Source: RGIG8748 sp045576175 (lineage in GTDB: Bacteria > Bacillota > Clostridia > UMGS1810). Taken from it: a stretch of DNA of 22,067 bases. Within the stretch, counting starts at the first letter, position 1. Each line of letters starts with the position of its first letter. The position numbers and the translations under genes were made by a program. Where the stretch lies: assembly GCA_045576175.1 (NCBI GenBank), contig JAZNFW010000114.1:1-22067 (forward strand). The letters are read 5' to 3'. Shown piece after piece: positions 14,009 through 22,067 of this stretch. The notes below the pieces were generated by a model. That model had not been told where the DNA came from. It saw nothing but the letters and a program-made list of their open reading frames with translations, and ran no database searches.

Positions 14009-16066
14009 TTATTTCTTGGATTCAGCTATAATCCTATCTGCTATAAGCTGGGGAGCTTCCTCGTAGTTTGTAATTTCGTAGTCAAAGCTTCCTCTGCCGT
14101 TTGTGAGTGCTCTAAGGTCGGTAGCATACTTATTCATTTCGGATGCGGGAACTATAGCTTCTACTTCGGTTGCACCTTCGCCTATGGGGTTCATTCCAAG
14201 GATTCTGCCTCGGCGCTTGTTAAGGTCGCCCACAACATCGCCTGTGTAGGCATTGGGCACAACAACCTTTGCTGTTCCTACAGGCTCTAAGATTACGGGC
14301 TTAGCCTTGGGAATACCCTCTTTATATGCAAGAGATGCAGCGGTCTTAAACGCCATTTCCGAAGAGTCAACTGCGTGATACGAGCCGTCTAAAAGTGTAG
14401 CCTTTAGGTTAACCATGGGGTAGCCTGCGAGAACACCCTCTGTCATAGCATCTTTTATGCCCTTTTCTACTGCAGGGAAGAAGTTCTTGGGAACTGCTCC
14501 GCCGACAACCTTCTCTTCAAACACAAGCTCATCTGCTACGCATGGCTCAAACTCAATCCAAACATGGCCGTACTGACCGTGTCCGCCGGACTGTTTCTTG
14601 TGCTTGCCTTCTGCCTTTACCTTTGCCTTGATTGTCTCGCGGTAGGGAGTCTTTGGCTCGGTGAGGTTTACGGACACGCCGAATTTTCCTTCGAGCTTGG
14701 AGCAGATTACATTTATGTGCTGTTCGCCCACGCCCGATATTATGGACTGGTGTGTTTCGTGGTTACGCACAAGAGAGAAAGTTCTGTCTTCACTTGCAAG
14801 CTTGTTAAGACCTGCACTTATCTTTTCTTCATCGCCCTTTGCCTTTGGCTCTATCGCCATAGAAAGAACAGGTTTGGGGAAGCTTATTGCACCTATTGCA
14901 ACGGGGAAGGAGCTGTCGCAAAGAGTGTCGCCTGTTTCTGTAACAGAAAGCTTGGCTGTAGCACCGATGTCTCCTGCACAAAGCTCACTTGCCTCTGTCT
15001 GCTTTTTGCCTCGTACCACATAAATCTTGGATACCTTTTCATCCTTGCCCTTGGCGGGGTTTAATAAAACTGTGTCGGGCTTTATCGTTCCGGATAATAC
15101 CTTAAAGTAGGAAAGCTTGCCAACATAGTTATCTACAACTGTCTTAAACACATGTATAACTGTTGGTTTTGCGCTGTCGCATACTATTTCGGCAATTTCG
15201 CCGGTCTTTTTGTTTTCGCCCTCAATATGTATAAATTCGTTGGGGCTGGGCATATAATCTGCTATTGTGTTCAAAAGATGGGTAATACCGATTTTTGCAG
15301 CAACACTTCCGCAGATTACAGGAACTACTGTGCCGTCCTTAATACCAACCTTTAACGCTGCCTTGATTTCGTCCTCGGTAAATTCTTCGCCTGCGAAGTA
15401 CTTTTCCATATATTCTTCGCTTACCTCTGCCACAGCTTCTAAAAGAAGGTCACGGCTTCTGTCCGCTATTTCCTTGTGGGTAGCGGGAATTTCCTCATAG
15501 CGATGTGTGTCGCCCTCGGGTGAGAACATCTTGGCACGCATCTTTATTACATCTACAAAGCCTGTAAGGCTGTCTCCCTCTTTTATGGGGAAGGTAAAGG
15601 GCGCTATAGCTTTGCCGAAGGCGTCATTTAACTGCTCCACAACCTTTGCATAATCTGCCTTTATATCATCGAGCTTGTTTACAAATACAATCTTAGACTT
15701 CTTTGCAGCAATATTCCAAGCTCTTTCGGTACCTGCACTTACGCCGGATTTACCGCTTACTACTATAAGAGCTGTGCCGCACACAGATGCACCCTCAAGC
15801 TGTTCGCCTACAAAGTCAGGGGTACCGGGCGTGTCCAAAAAGTTAATCTTTGCATCGTTCCACTCTATAGGAATAATGGAAGTATTAATAGAAATACCTC
15901 TCTTTATTTCCTCGGGATCGAAGTCGGATACTGTGTTGCCATCCTGAGTAACTCCTACACGGTCTATAACACCTGCCTTATGAAGCATAGCTTCGCAAAG
16001 CGAGGTTTTACCTGCGTTGGAATGTGCAAGAATACACACATTTCTGATTTTTTCTGTAACAAACAT
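14009..16066 (-). CDS. EF-G-like translational GTPase (EF-G paralogue, FusA2/EFG-II-like)
   Basis: 685 aa with the full five-domain EF-G layout: GTPase domain (1 to about 270), beta-barrel domain II (about 290-370, VIHVFKTVVDNYVGKLSYFK), domain III (about 400-475), domain IV (GGHGQYGHVWIEFEP) and domain V (PVGTAKVVVPNAYTGDVVG). P-loop AHSNAGKTS (14-22), switch II DTPGT (78-82), NKLD (130-133). The histidine of the canonical DTPGH is Thr82 here, and GHVD/AHIDAGKTT is changed to AHSNAGKTS. These features match the divergent EF-G-like group rather than the main translocase normally encoded with rpsL-rpsG-tuf. Strong AAGGAGG 8 nt before ATG. It stands alone, divergent from dprA. Its role (specialised translation, recycling or ribosome regulation) is unknown. 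Confidence 0.9.
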   Translation of the reverse strand: MFVTEKIRNVCILAHSNAGKTSLCEAMLHKAGVIDRVGVTQDGNTVSDFDPEEIKRGISINTSIIPIEWNDAKINFLDTPGTPDFVGEQLEGASVCGTALIVVSGKSGVSAGTERAWNIAAKKSKIVFVNKLDDIKADYAKVVEQLNDAFGKAIAPFTFPIKEGDSLTGFVDVIKMRAKMFSPEGDTHRYEEIPATHKEIADRSRDLLLEAVAEVSEEYMEKYFAGEEFTEDEIKAALKVGIKDGTVVPVICGSVAAKIGITHLLNTIADYMPSPNEFIHIEGENKKTGEIAEIVCDSAKPTVIHVFKTVVDNYVGKLSYFKVLSGTIKPDTVLLNPAKGKDEKVSKIYVVRGKKQTEASELCAGDIGATAKLSVTETGDTLCDSSFPVAIGAISFPKPVLSMAIEPKAKGDEEKISAGLNKLASEDRTFSLVRNHETHQSIISGVGEQHINVICSKLEGKFGVSVNLTEPKTPYRETIKAKVKAEGKHKKQSGGHGQYGHVWIEFEPCVADELVFEEKVVGGAVPKNFFPAVEKGIKDAMTEGVLAGYPMVNLKATLLDGSYHAVDSSEMAFKTAASLAYKEGIPKAKPVILEPVGTAKVVVPNAYTGDVVGDLNKRRGRILGMNPIGEGATEVEAIVPASEMNKYATDLRALTNGRGSFDYEITNYEEAPQLIADRIIAESKK

Positions 16067-16217
16067 TTCCTTACCTCCTTAAATTGTATAATATACATAT
16101 TACATATTTCGCTCTTTTTATGTTCTTTTCCTTTTTTCTTACGCCTTAATAGGTAACAAAAATAAACGGAAATTTATGTACATTTTGCACAAATTATGTC
16201 TTTTCGCCTTGTTTTTT

Positions 16218-16226
16218 TGGTATAAT
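16218..16226 (+). promoter_or_regulatory. Extended -10 promoter candidate for dprA-topA-trmFO
   Basis: TTGGTATAAT with the TG dinucleotide of an extended -10 and a perfect TATAAT (16221-16226). No good -35 lies 16-18 nt upstream. It would leave a leader of about 155 nt before dprA. Confidence 0.5.
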
Positions 16227-16258
16227 GTGCAGTACAGAATACGAGAAGAGTCCGATAT

Positions 16259-16289
16259 AAAACAGCTTTCTTCAAAAAGCGCCTGTTTT
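16259..16289 (+). promoter_or_regulatory. Hairpin in the dprA leader
   Basis: AAAACAG (16259-16265) pairs with CTGTTTT (16283-16289), with an inner CTTT/AAAG. The right arm ends in TTTTAATTTC, so it resembles a weak terminator or attenuator. Confidence 0.35.
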
Positions 16290-16387
16290 AATTTCTTCAT
16301 TATATATTACTTTTTTTAAAAAAGGTCTTTACAAATCGTTTTCTTTATAGTAATGTAATTGTTAGCAGTTATTTTGGAGATGATAGA

Positions 16388-17479
16388 TTGAAAAGTGAGA
16401 TACTTTGGCTCTGGCTTCAAAATTGCACAGTTACAAGAGCAAAACAGCATAGGCTCTTAAATGAATTAGGTGATATTTCAGCTATATACAGTGCAGGCGT
16501 TTTGGAGCTTTCCAATCTGGGATTTCTAAGTCCCGAGGATATAAATTCTCTTATAAATAAGGACCTCTCCGATGCAGAGGCTCTTTTAAAGAAATATAAA
16601 GATATCAGTGCAAGAGTTATTCCTATAGACAGTGAGGATTATCCAAAGGCACTTAAAAATATTCATCAGCCACCCACGGTGCTCTACGCACGCGGAAGCT
16701 TTTTGGATTTTAACTCTATGGTGTCTGTGGCTATGGTCGGAACAAGAAAACCCTCAAACTACGGACGGCAGATAGGCTACAACATAGCAAGAGAGCTTAG
16801 CGCAAGCGGTGTTGTAGTGGTGAGCGGTCTAGCTATGGGAATAGACGCAAAATGTCACGAGGGTGCACTTTCGGGCGGATCTCCCACCGTTGCCGTAATA
16901 GGCTCGGGAGTGGATATTGCCTATCCCAGAACAAACGCCCCTCTTATGAAAAAGATTATGTCCCACGGTGCTGTTATAAGCGAATATCCCCTTGGCAAAT
17001 ATCCCGAGAAATATCATTTTCCCGAACGCAACCGTATAATTGCAGGTATGACAAAGGGAACAGTAGTTGTTGAGGCAGATTTAAAAAGCGGTTCGCTTAT
17101 TACTGCCCGTTATGCTTTGGAGGAAAACAGAGATGTTTTTTCTGTACCGGGAAACATAAACTCAATGACATCCAAGGGAACAAACTATCTTTTAAAAGAC
17201 GGTGCATATCCGCTTACATCAACCAGAGATGTTTTAGACCACTACGGAATTACATCGGAAATGAATAATTTTTCGTATAAATCCATAGATATCAATACAG
17301 ATTCCCCCGAAGGAAAAATTCTCTCCTGTATAGGCGATGAGGCTGTTCATACCGACACGATATGTCAGAACACAGGTCTTGATGCAGGCACTGTAAATGC
17401 CACACTTATGATGCTCGAAATAAAAGGAAAGATAATAAAGCTTGCCGGCGGATATTATACCTCGGCAATAAACATATAG
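16388..17479 (+). CDS. dprA: DNA processing protein DprA
   Basis: Binds incoming single-stranded DNA during natural transformation and loads RecA onto it; the gene is also kept in many species not known to be competent. 363 aa, typical. The Rossmann core shows VGTRKPSNYG (117-126), SGLAMGID (146-153), IGSGVDIAYP (171-180) and FPERNRIIAG (211-220). A C-terminal winged-helix region (about 305-363) follows. The start is TTG with GGAG (16376-16379) 8 nt upstream. It begins a plus-strand cluster with topA 21 nt later and then trmFO, a gene order common in Firmicutes. Confidence 0.95.
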   Translation: MKSEILWLWLQNCTVTRAKQHRLLNELGDISAIYSAGVLELSNLGFLSPEDINSLINKDLSDAEALLKKYKDISARVIPIDSEDYPKALKNIHQPPTVLYARGSFLDFNSMVSVAMVGTRKPSNYGRQIGYNIARELSASGVVVVSGLAMGIDAKCHEGALSGGSPTVAVIGSGVDIAYPRTNAPLMKKIMSHGAVISEYPLGKYPEKYHFPERNRIIAGMTKGTVVVEADLKSGSLITARYALEENRDVFSVPGNINSMTSKGTNYLLKDGAYPLTSTRDVLDHYGITSEMNNFSYKSIDINTDSPEGKILSCIGDEAVHTDTICQNTGLDAGTVNATLMMLEIKGKIIKLAGGYYTSAINI

Positions 17480-17500
17480 AAAGAATAGGAATTTGAAACT

Positions 17501-19558
17501 ATGAAAAAGAAATTAGTGATTGTGGAGTCACCCTCCAAGGCAAACACCATTAAAAAATATTTAGGCTCGGGCTACAATGTTGTTGCCAGTATGGGACATA
17601 TAATAGACCTTCCCAAAAGCGACATCGGCATTGATACCGAAAATAACTTCGAGCCTAAATACATCACAATAAGAGGAAAGGGCGACCTTGTAAAGAGCTT
17701 AAAGAGGGAAGCCAAGAACTCCGCCAAAATCTTTCTCGCAACTGACCCTGACCGTGAGGGAGAAGCTATAAGCTGGCATCTTGCAAATCTTTTGTCTATA
17801 GACAAAGATGAAAAATGCCGTGTAACCTTTAACGAAATCACCAAAAAAGCGGTAACTCAGGGAATAAAAGAGCCCCGCGCCATAGATGAAAGCCTTGTGG
17901 ATGCACAGCAGGCAAGACGCGTGCTCGACAGAATAGTGGGTTACAAAATCAGTCCTATTCTCTGGAAAAAGGTAAGAAAAGGTCTTAGTGCCGGAAGAGT
18001 ACAGTCCGTTGCCACAAAGCTCATATGCGACAGAGAAGAAGAAATAGATGCTTTCGATTCCAAGGAGTACTGGACAATCGAGGCTACCCTTGTGTCCGGA
18101 AAGAAGAAGTTTACTGCCCTCTTCCACGGAAAAGCAGGAAGAAAAATAGCTCTTAATTCCAAAGAGGATGCAGACAAAATCCTTTCGGCACTTGAAGGAA
18201 AAGAGTTTTCCGTTACAAGCGTAAAAAGCGCAAAGAAGAAAAAAGCAAGTGCTCCCCCGTTTATTACCTCCACTCTTCAGCAGGAAGCAGGAAGAAAGCT
18301 CTCCTTTACATCGCAGCGTACAATGCAGGCAGCTCAGCAGCTCTACGAAGGTATAAACATTAAGGGTAAGGGCCTTATAGGTCTTATTACCTATATGAGA
18401 ACAGACTCCCTTAGAGTGTCCGACGATGCAATAGCGGGAGCAAGAGAATATATAGAGTCAAACTTTGGAAAGGAATACCTACCATCCAAAGCTAAGATAT
18501 ACAAAACAAAAAAGAGTGCACAGGATGCTCACGAAGCTATAAGACCCACATATCCGGAAATTTCACCCGAGAGCATAAAGGCATCTCTATCTGCCGACCA
18601 GTACAAAATATACAAAATTATATGGGACAGATTTATAGCAAGCCAGATGGAAGATGCAATTTTTGACACAGTAAGTGTGGAGCTTGATGCATCAGGCTAC
18701 ACCTTCCGCGCATCGGGGCAGACTGTGGTTTTTGCCGGATTCTCGCTTTTATATACCGAGAGCGACGACTCCGAGGAAAAGAAGATTGCAAAGCTCCCCG
18801 CACTTTTAGAGGGCGATACTCCCTCTTGCGACAAAATCGAGAGCGAACAGCACTTTACTCAGCCCCCTGCCCGCTATACAGAAGCGTCTCTTATTAAGCT
18901 TCTTGAAGAAAAGGGCATCGGAAGACCGAGTACCTATGCTCCCATCATAACCACAATAATTGCAAGAGGCTATGTGGTGAGAAACAAAAAATCCTTAGTT
19001 CCCACCGAGCTTGGCAAAATAGTAAACTCCATAATGTGCGAGAATTTTGAAAAAATCGTAGACATTGGCTTTACTGCCAATATGGAAGAGGATTTGGATA
19101 AGGTTGAAGAAGGCACAATCAAGTGGCGCTCCCTTATAGAGAGCTTCTACACACCGTTTGAAAAAACATTAAAAGAAGCTGAAGACAAGATTTCGCACAT
19201 AGAAATAAAAGACGAAGAGTCTGATGTGGTGTGCGACAAATGCGGACGCCTCATGGTGTATAAGCACGGCAAATTCGGAAAGTTTTTGGCTTGCCCCGGC
19301 TTTCCCGAGTGCAGAAACACCAAGGCTATTGTTACATCTCTTGGCATAGAATGCCCCAAATGCGGAAAAGAGCTTATAGAAAAGAAATCCAGAAGAGGAA
19401 AGGTTTTCTACGGATGCTCCTCTTACCCCGAGTGCGACTTTACCTCATGGGATAAGCCCACAAAGGAAAAATGTGAGGTTTGCGGCTCAATGCTCTTTGA
19501 AAAGCCGGGCAAGGGAAAGAGAAAATATTGCCCCAATTGTGACGGAGATAAAAAATAA
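17501..19558 (+). CDS. topA: DNA topoisomerase I (type IA)
   Basis: Relaxes negative supercoils behind transcription and replication machinery through a 5'-phosphotyrosine intermediate. 685 aa. TOPRIM domain with VES (Glu9) and TDPDREGE (81-88); active-site Tyr298 in GLITYMRTDS; the conserved GRPSTYAPII motif follows. The C-terminus has three CxxC zinc-ribbon units: CDKCG...CPGFPEC, CPKCG...CSSYPEC and CEVCG...CPNC. The third is shorter than the others. ATG with AGGA about 11 nt upstream. Its stop overlaps the trmFO start by one base. Confidence 0.97.
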   Translation: MKKKLVIVESPSKANTIKKYLGSGYNVVASMGHIIDLPKSDIGIDTENNFEPKYITIRGKGDLVKSLKREAKNSAKIFLATDPDREGEAISWHLANLLSIDKDEKCRVTFNEITKKAVTQGIKEPRAIDESLVDAQQARRVLDRIVGYKISPILWKKVRKGLSAGRVQSVATKLICDREEEIDAFDSKEYWTIEATLVSGKKKFTALFHGKAGRKIALNSKEDADKILSALEGKEFSVTSVKSAKKKKASAPPFITSTLQQEAGRKLSFTSQRTMQAAQQLYEGINIKGKGLIGLITYMRTDSLRVSDDAIAGAREYIESNFGKEYLPSKAKIYKTKKSAQDAHEAIRPTYPEISPESIKASLSADQYKIYKIIWDRFIASQMEDAIFDTVSVELDASGYTFRASGQTVVFAGFSLLYTESDDSEEKKIAKLPALLEGDTPSCDKIESEQHFTQPPARYTEASLIKLLEEKGIGRPSTYAPIITTIIARGYVVRNKKSLVPTELGKIVNSIMCENFEKIVDIGFTANMEEDLDKVEEGTIKWRSLIESFYTPFEKTLKEAEDKISHIEIKDEESDVVCDKCGRLMVYKHGKFGKFLACPGFPECRNTKAIVTSLGIECPKCGKELIEKKSRRGKVFYGCSSYPECDFTSWDKPTKEKCEVCGSMLFEKPGKGKRKYCPNCDGDKK

Positions 19559-20865
19559 TGGAAGTAAAAGTAATCGGTGCAGGTCTTGCCGGCTGCGAGG
19601 CAGCGTGGCAGCTTGCAAAGAGAAATATAAAAGTTAAGCTTTATGATATGAAGCCCCATCAGTATTCCCCCGCACACAGTTTGCCCACATTCTGCGAGCT
19701 TGTGTGCTCCAATTCGCTTCGTGCAGACTCCCTGGAAAATGCAGTGGGTCTTTTAAAGCAGGAAATGAGAGAGCTCGATTCTCTTGTAATGCAGTGTGCC
19801 GATATGACCAAAGTTCCGGCAGGCGGAGCACTGGCGGTGGACAGATTTGCTTTTTCAAAGCTTGTTACAAAAAAGCTTGAAGAAAATCCGCTTATCGAAA
19901 TAATAAACGAGGAAGTAACCGATATAAATCCCGATGAATACACAATCATAGCATCGGGACCTCTTACATCAAGTGAGCTCTACGAGAGCATCCGCTCTTT
20001 TCTGGGCGAGGGGTATCTTCACTTCTTTGATGCGGCAGCACCCATAGTTACAGCCGAAAGCATTGATATGACAAAGGCATACAAGGCATCCCGCTACGGC
20101 AAAGGAACTGCAGACTATATAAACTGCCCTATGACAAAAGAGGAATATGACCTTTTCTATGATGCACTCATTAGTGCCGAAACCGCCAAGGTTCACGATG
20201 CAGACAAGGAAACTGTGTTTGAGGGCTGTATGCCGGTGGAAACTATGGCAAAAAGAGGAAGAGACACTCTTCTTTTCGGACCCTTAAAGCCTGTGGGACT
20301 TGAAAATCCTCTAAAGGACAATACCCTCCCCCATGCAGTAGTTCAATTGAGACAAGATAATAAAGAGGCAACTCTTTATAATATAGTAGGCTTCCAGACA
20401 CATCTTAAGTTTGGTGAGCAAAAAAGGGTATTTTCTATGATACCGGGTCTTAAGGATGCCGAGTTTGTACGCTACGGAGTTATGCACAGAAACACATTTA
20501 TAAATTCGCCAAAGCTTTTAAACTGTCACTATCAGGTAAGAAAAAACCCCAAGATTTTCTTTGCAGGGCAGATAACCGGTGTGGAGGGCTATGTGGAATC
20601 CGCTTCATCGGGAATGGCTGCAGGCATAAATATGGCAGAATATATAATAGGGAGAGAAATGACAGATTTTACAACACTTACCGCAACAGGTGCTCTCTCT
20701 CATTATATAAGCGAGGGTTCTGTGGGCAGCTTTCAGCCTATGAATGTGACCTTTGGAATAATAGAAAGCCTTAAAGAAAGAGTAAAAAAGAAGAGAGAAA
20801 AAAATGCCCTCATTTCTGAGAGAGCTCTTAAGAAAATTGATGAAATAAAAGAGAACTTACAATAA
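19558..20865 (+). CDS. trmFO: Folate-dependent tRNA (uracil-5-)-methyltransferase TrmFO
   Basis: FAD- and methylenetetrahydrofolate-dependent formation of m5U54 in the T-loop of tRNA. 435 aa, normal length. N-terminal dinucleotide motif VIGAGLAGCEAA (5-16) and a conserved region CELVCSNSLRAD with catalytic-type cysteines, then FFAGQITGVEGYVESASSG near the C-terminus, which is diagnostic for the GidA/TrmFO group; the length separates it from GidA (MnmG, over 600 aa). ATG shares its first base with the topA stop (TAATG), so translation is coupled. Followed by a palindromic terminator. Confidence 0.96.
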   Translation: MEVKVIGAGLAGCEAAWQLAKRNIKVKLYDMKPHQYSPAHSLPTFCELVCSNSLRADSLENAVGLLKQEMRELDSLVMQCADMTKVPAGGALAVDRFAFSKLVTKKLEENPLIEIINEEVTDINPDEYTIIASGPLTSSELYESIRSFLGEGYLHFFDAAAPIVTAESIDMTKAYKASRYGKGTADYINCPMTKEEYDLFYDALISAETAKVHDADKETVFEGCMPVETMAKRGRDTLLFGPLKPVGLENPLKDNTLPHAVVQLRQDNKEATLYNIVGFQTHLKFGEQKRVFSMIPGLKDAEFVRYGVMHRNTFINSPKLLNCHYQVRKNPKIFFAGQITGVEGYVESASSGMAAGINMAEYIIGREMTDFTTLTATGALSHYISEGSVGSFQPMNVTFGIIESLKERVKKKREKNALISERALKKIDEIKENLQ

Positions 20866-20886
20866 AACATTAAAATTTTGGATTTT

Positions 20887-20925
20887 GAACCGCGTATTTT
20901 AAAATACGCGGTTCCCTCTTTTTGA
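20887..20925 (+). terminator. Terminator of the dprA-topA-trmFO cluster
   Basis: A 28-bp perfect palindrome (20887-20914, half site GAACCGCGTATTTT) is followed by CCTCTTTTT. The T-run is set back a few bases from the stem, so strength is uncertain. It separates the trmFO transcript from dnaA. Confidence 0.75.
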
Positions 20926-20967
20926 AAATCTTTTTTTGTTTTAAATAGGCTTTTTTTTAATTTTTCC

Positions 20968-20996
20968 TTGAATTTTGCATTTTTTTTTGATATAAT
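20968..20996 (+). promoter_or_regulatory. Sigma-A promoter for dnaA
   Basis: -35 TTGAAT (20968-20973), 17-nt spacer, perfect -10 TATAAT (20991-20996). The expected transcript start is near 21003, leaving a leader of about 85 nt that contains the DnaA boxes. Confidence 0.85.
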
Positions 20997-21019
20997 TAAT
21001 GTATATAAGTGTATATATG

Positions 21020-21061
21020 TGTGGATAACTTTGTCCACAATTATTTTAAAAATGTGGATAA
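21020..21061. promoter_or_regulatory. DnaA-box cluster upstream of dnaA
   Basis: Two perfect consensus boxes, TGTGGATAA at 21020-21028 and 21053-21061 (reverse of TTATCCACA), and one with a single mismatch, TTGTCCACA at 21031-21039, in the opposite direction. The A/T-tract DNA at 20940-21010 just upstream is a possible unwinding region. The cluster lies inside the dnaA leader, so it can serve autoregulation, origin function or both. Confidence 0.88.
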
Positions 21062-21086
21062 TTTTTACCAAGGAGAATTATAAATT

Positions 21087-22067
21087 ATGTTTGGCATTAT
21101 CGAAACCTGGGAAAACATACTGGAAATCTTAAAAAAGGATATAATGGAAGCTAGCTTTTCTGCGTGGATAGAACCTATAATTCCTGTGGATATGACTGTG
21201 GATACCCTTACCCTTATGCTTCCGCACGACTCCAGTAAGCTCATTGTGGAAACAAGATATTTAGAACTTATAGAAAATGCACTCCTTCTCACCACAAAAA
21301 GAGAATACAAGGTGGAGCTTATTGTTAAGTCTCCTCTTACAACTGTGGAAAGAAGAGACAAAACTATTATACTAAGGCAAGAGGCAAACATCGGAATGCA
21401 CTTAAACCCTGCATACACCTTTAACTCCTTTGTTACAGGCAAATCCAACGAGCTTGCCCACGCAATTTCTAAAAATATTGCCCAGTGTGTTGTGGAAGGA
21501 AAGTTAAGCGACTACAACCCCCTATTTCTTCACGGCGGTGTAGGTCTTGGAAAAACCCATCTTATGAACGCAATCTGCCACGAGATACTTAGAAAAAGAG
21601 CAGAAGCAAAAATCCTCTACACCACAAGCGAGCAGTTTACAAATGACCTTGTAAATTCCATAAAGGATGACAAAAATCAGGAATTTCGCGATAAATACAG
21701 AACTGTGGACATTCTTCTTATAGACGATATCCAGTTTATAGGCGGAAAAGAGAATACACAGGAGGAATTTTTCCACACATTCAATGCGCTTTATCAGGAA
21801 AACAAGCACATTGTAATTACAAGCGACCGTCCTCCAAAGGAGCTGTATACTCTGGAAGAGAGACTGCGCACACGCTTTGAGTGCAGCGGAATTCACGAAA
21901 TAAGCCCTCCTGACTTTGAAACCCGTATTGCCATATTAAAGAAAAAGGCAGACCGCATAGATATAGAAATTGCAGAGCCTATATATAGGTACATAGCAGA
22001 AAACATCACCTCAAACATAAGAGAACTTGAGGGTGCAGTTAAAATGCTAAAGAGCTACCACAATCTT
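21087..22067 (+). CDS. dnaA: Chromosomal replication initiator DnaA (3' end outside window)
   Basis: AAA+ protein that binds DnaA boxes and opens oriC. 327 codons are visible, the C-terminal helix-turn-helix domain being cut off. Domain I (residues 1 to about 80) starts MFGIIETWENIL; domain II is short; domain III begins LNPAYTFNSFVTG (106-118), with Walker A GGVGLGKTH (150-158), Walker B LLIDDIQF (210-217), sensor I VITSD (243-247) and SNIRELEGA (309-317). AAGGAG lies 11 nt before the ATG. Promoter and DnaA boxes precede it. It follows trmFO on the same strand, not a divergent rpmH as in many Firmicutes. Confidence 0.96.
   Translation, partial: MFGIIETWENILEILKKDIMEASFSAWIEPIIPVDMTVDTLTLMLPHDSSKLIVETRYLELIENALLLTTKREYKVELIVKSPLTTVERRDKTIILRQEANIGMHLNPAYTFNSFVTGKSNELAHAISKNIAQCVVEGKLSDYNPLFLHGGVGLGKTHLMNAICHEILRKRAEAKILYTTSEQFTNDLVNSIKDDKNQEFRDKYRTVDILLIDDIQFIGGKENTQEEFFHTFNALYQENKHIVITSDRPPKELYTLEERLRTRFECSGIHEISPPDFETRIAILKKKADRIDIEIAEPIYRYIAENITSNIRELEGAVKMLKSYHNL

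Larger units (their letters stand above)
16067..16387. other. Divergent intergenic region between the EF-G-like gene and dprA
   Basis: 321 bp of AT-rich DNA. It holds an extended -10 candidate facing dprA (16218-16226), a weaker TTTACA/TAATGT pair (16328-16356) and a leader hairpin (16259-16289). On the minus strand no convincing -35/-10 pair for the EF-G-like gene was found, only AT-rich TATATTAT near 16090. No small gene or tRNA is seen. Confidence 0.6.

Noticed and set aside
1..22067. tRNA, rRNA or riboswitch genes
   Set aside because: No cloverleaf with a recognisable T-loop and anticodon, no rRNA-like stretch and no T-box or known riboswitch core was recognised by eye; a covariance-model scan would be needed to exclude weak cases.

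Overview
The window reads as a chromosomal segment of a low-to-medium GC Gram-positive bacterium, most likely class Clostridia (Bacillota). This rests on strong AGGAGG-type ribosome binding sites, near-consensus sigma-A promoters with 17-nt spacers, TTG starts, the greA-lysS and dprA-topA-trmFO gene pairings, and protein sequences that resemble Firmicutes families. No database search was possible, so the taxon is an inference. Most of the window is core housekeeping; the unusual material lies in the intergenic repeats and in one roughly 2.2 kb island.

Layout. (1) 1-8293, all on the minus strand: greA-lysS operon (transcript runs into a structured repeat at 1-117), fba with its own promoter and terminator, a TIM-barrel amidohydrolase, eno, and an operon prmA - rsmE - small membrane protein - dtd. 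(2) 8425-11247, plus strand: rsmA - patatin-like lipase - two half-size CHR transporter genes. The prmA and rsmA promoters are divergent and face away from each other in a 131-bp gap. (3) 11314-13998: a segment bounded by two directly repeated 242-244-bp elements with 16-bp terminal inverted repeats; between them lie ddh (meso-diaminopimelate dehydrogenase) and a RhuM-family gene, both minus strand. (4) 14009-16066, minus strand: an EF-G paralogue with a substituted GTPase motif. (5) 16388-20865, plus strand: dprA - topA - trmFO. (6) 20915-22067: an AT-rich stretch, a promoter, three DnaA boxes and the first 327 codons of dnaA, cut by the window end. This is a probable oriC-proximal region.

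How the genes work together. Ribosome and translation functions dominate: LysRS, RsmE, RsmA, PrmA, Dtd, TrmFO and an EF-G-like GTPase. Glycolysis is represented by fba and eno, and DNA metabolism by DprA, TopA and DnaA. Ddh gives a one-step route to meso-diaminopimelate for lysine and peptidoglycan. The most notable non-coding signals are the paired structured elements around ddh-rhuM, a terminator directly abutting the eno ribosome binding site, a structured repeat that supplies the lysS stop codon, and a dnaA locus that follows trmFO rather than a divergent rpmH.
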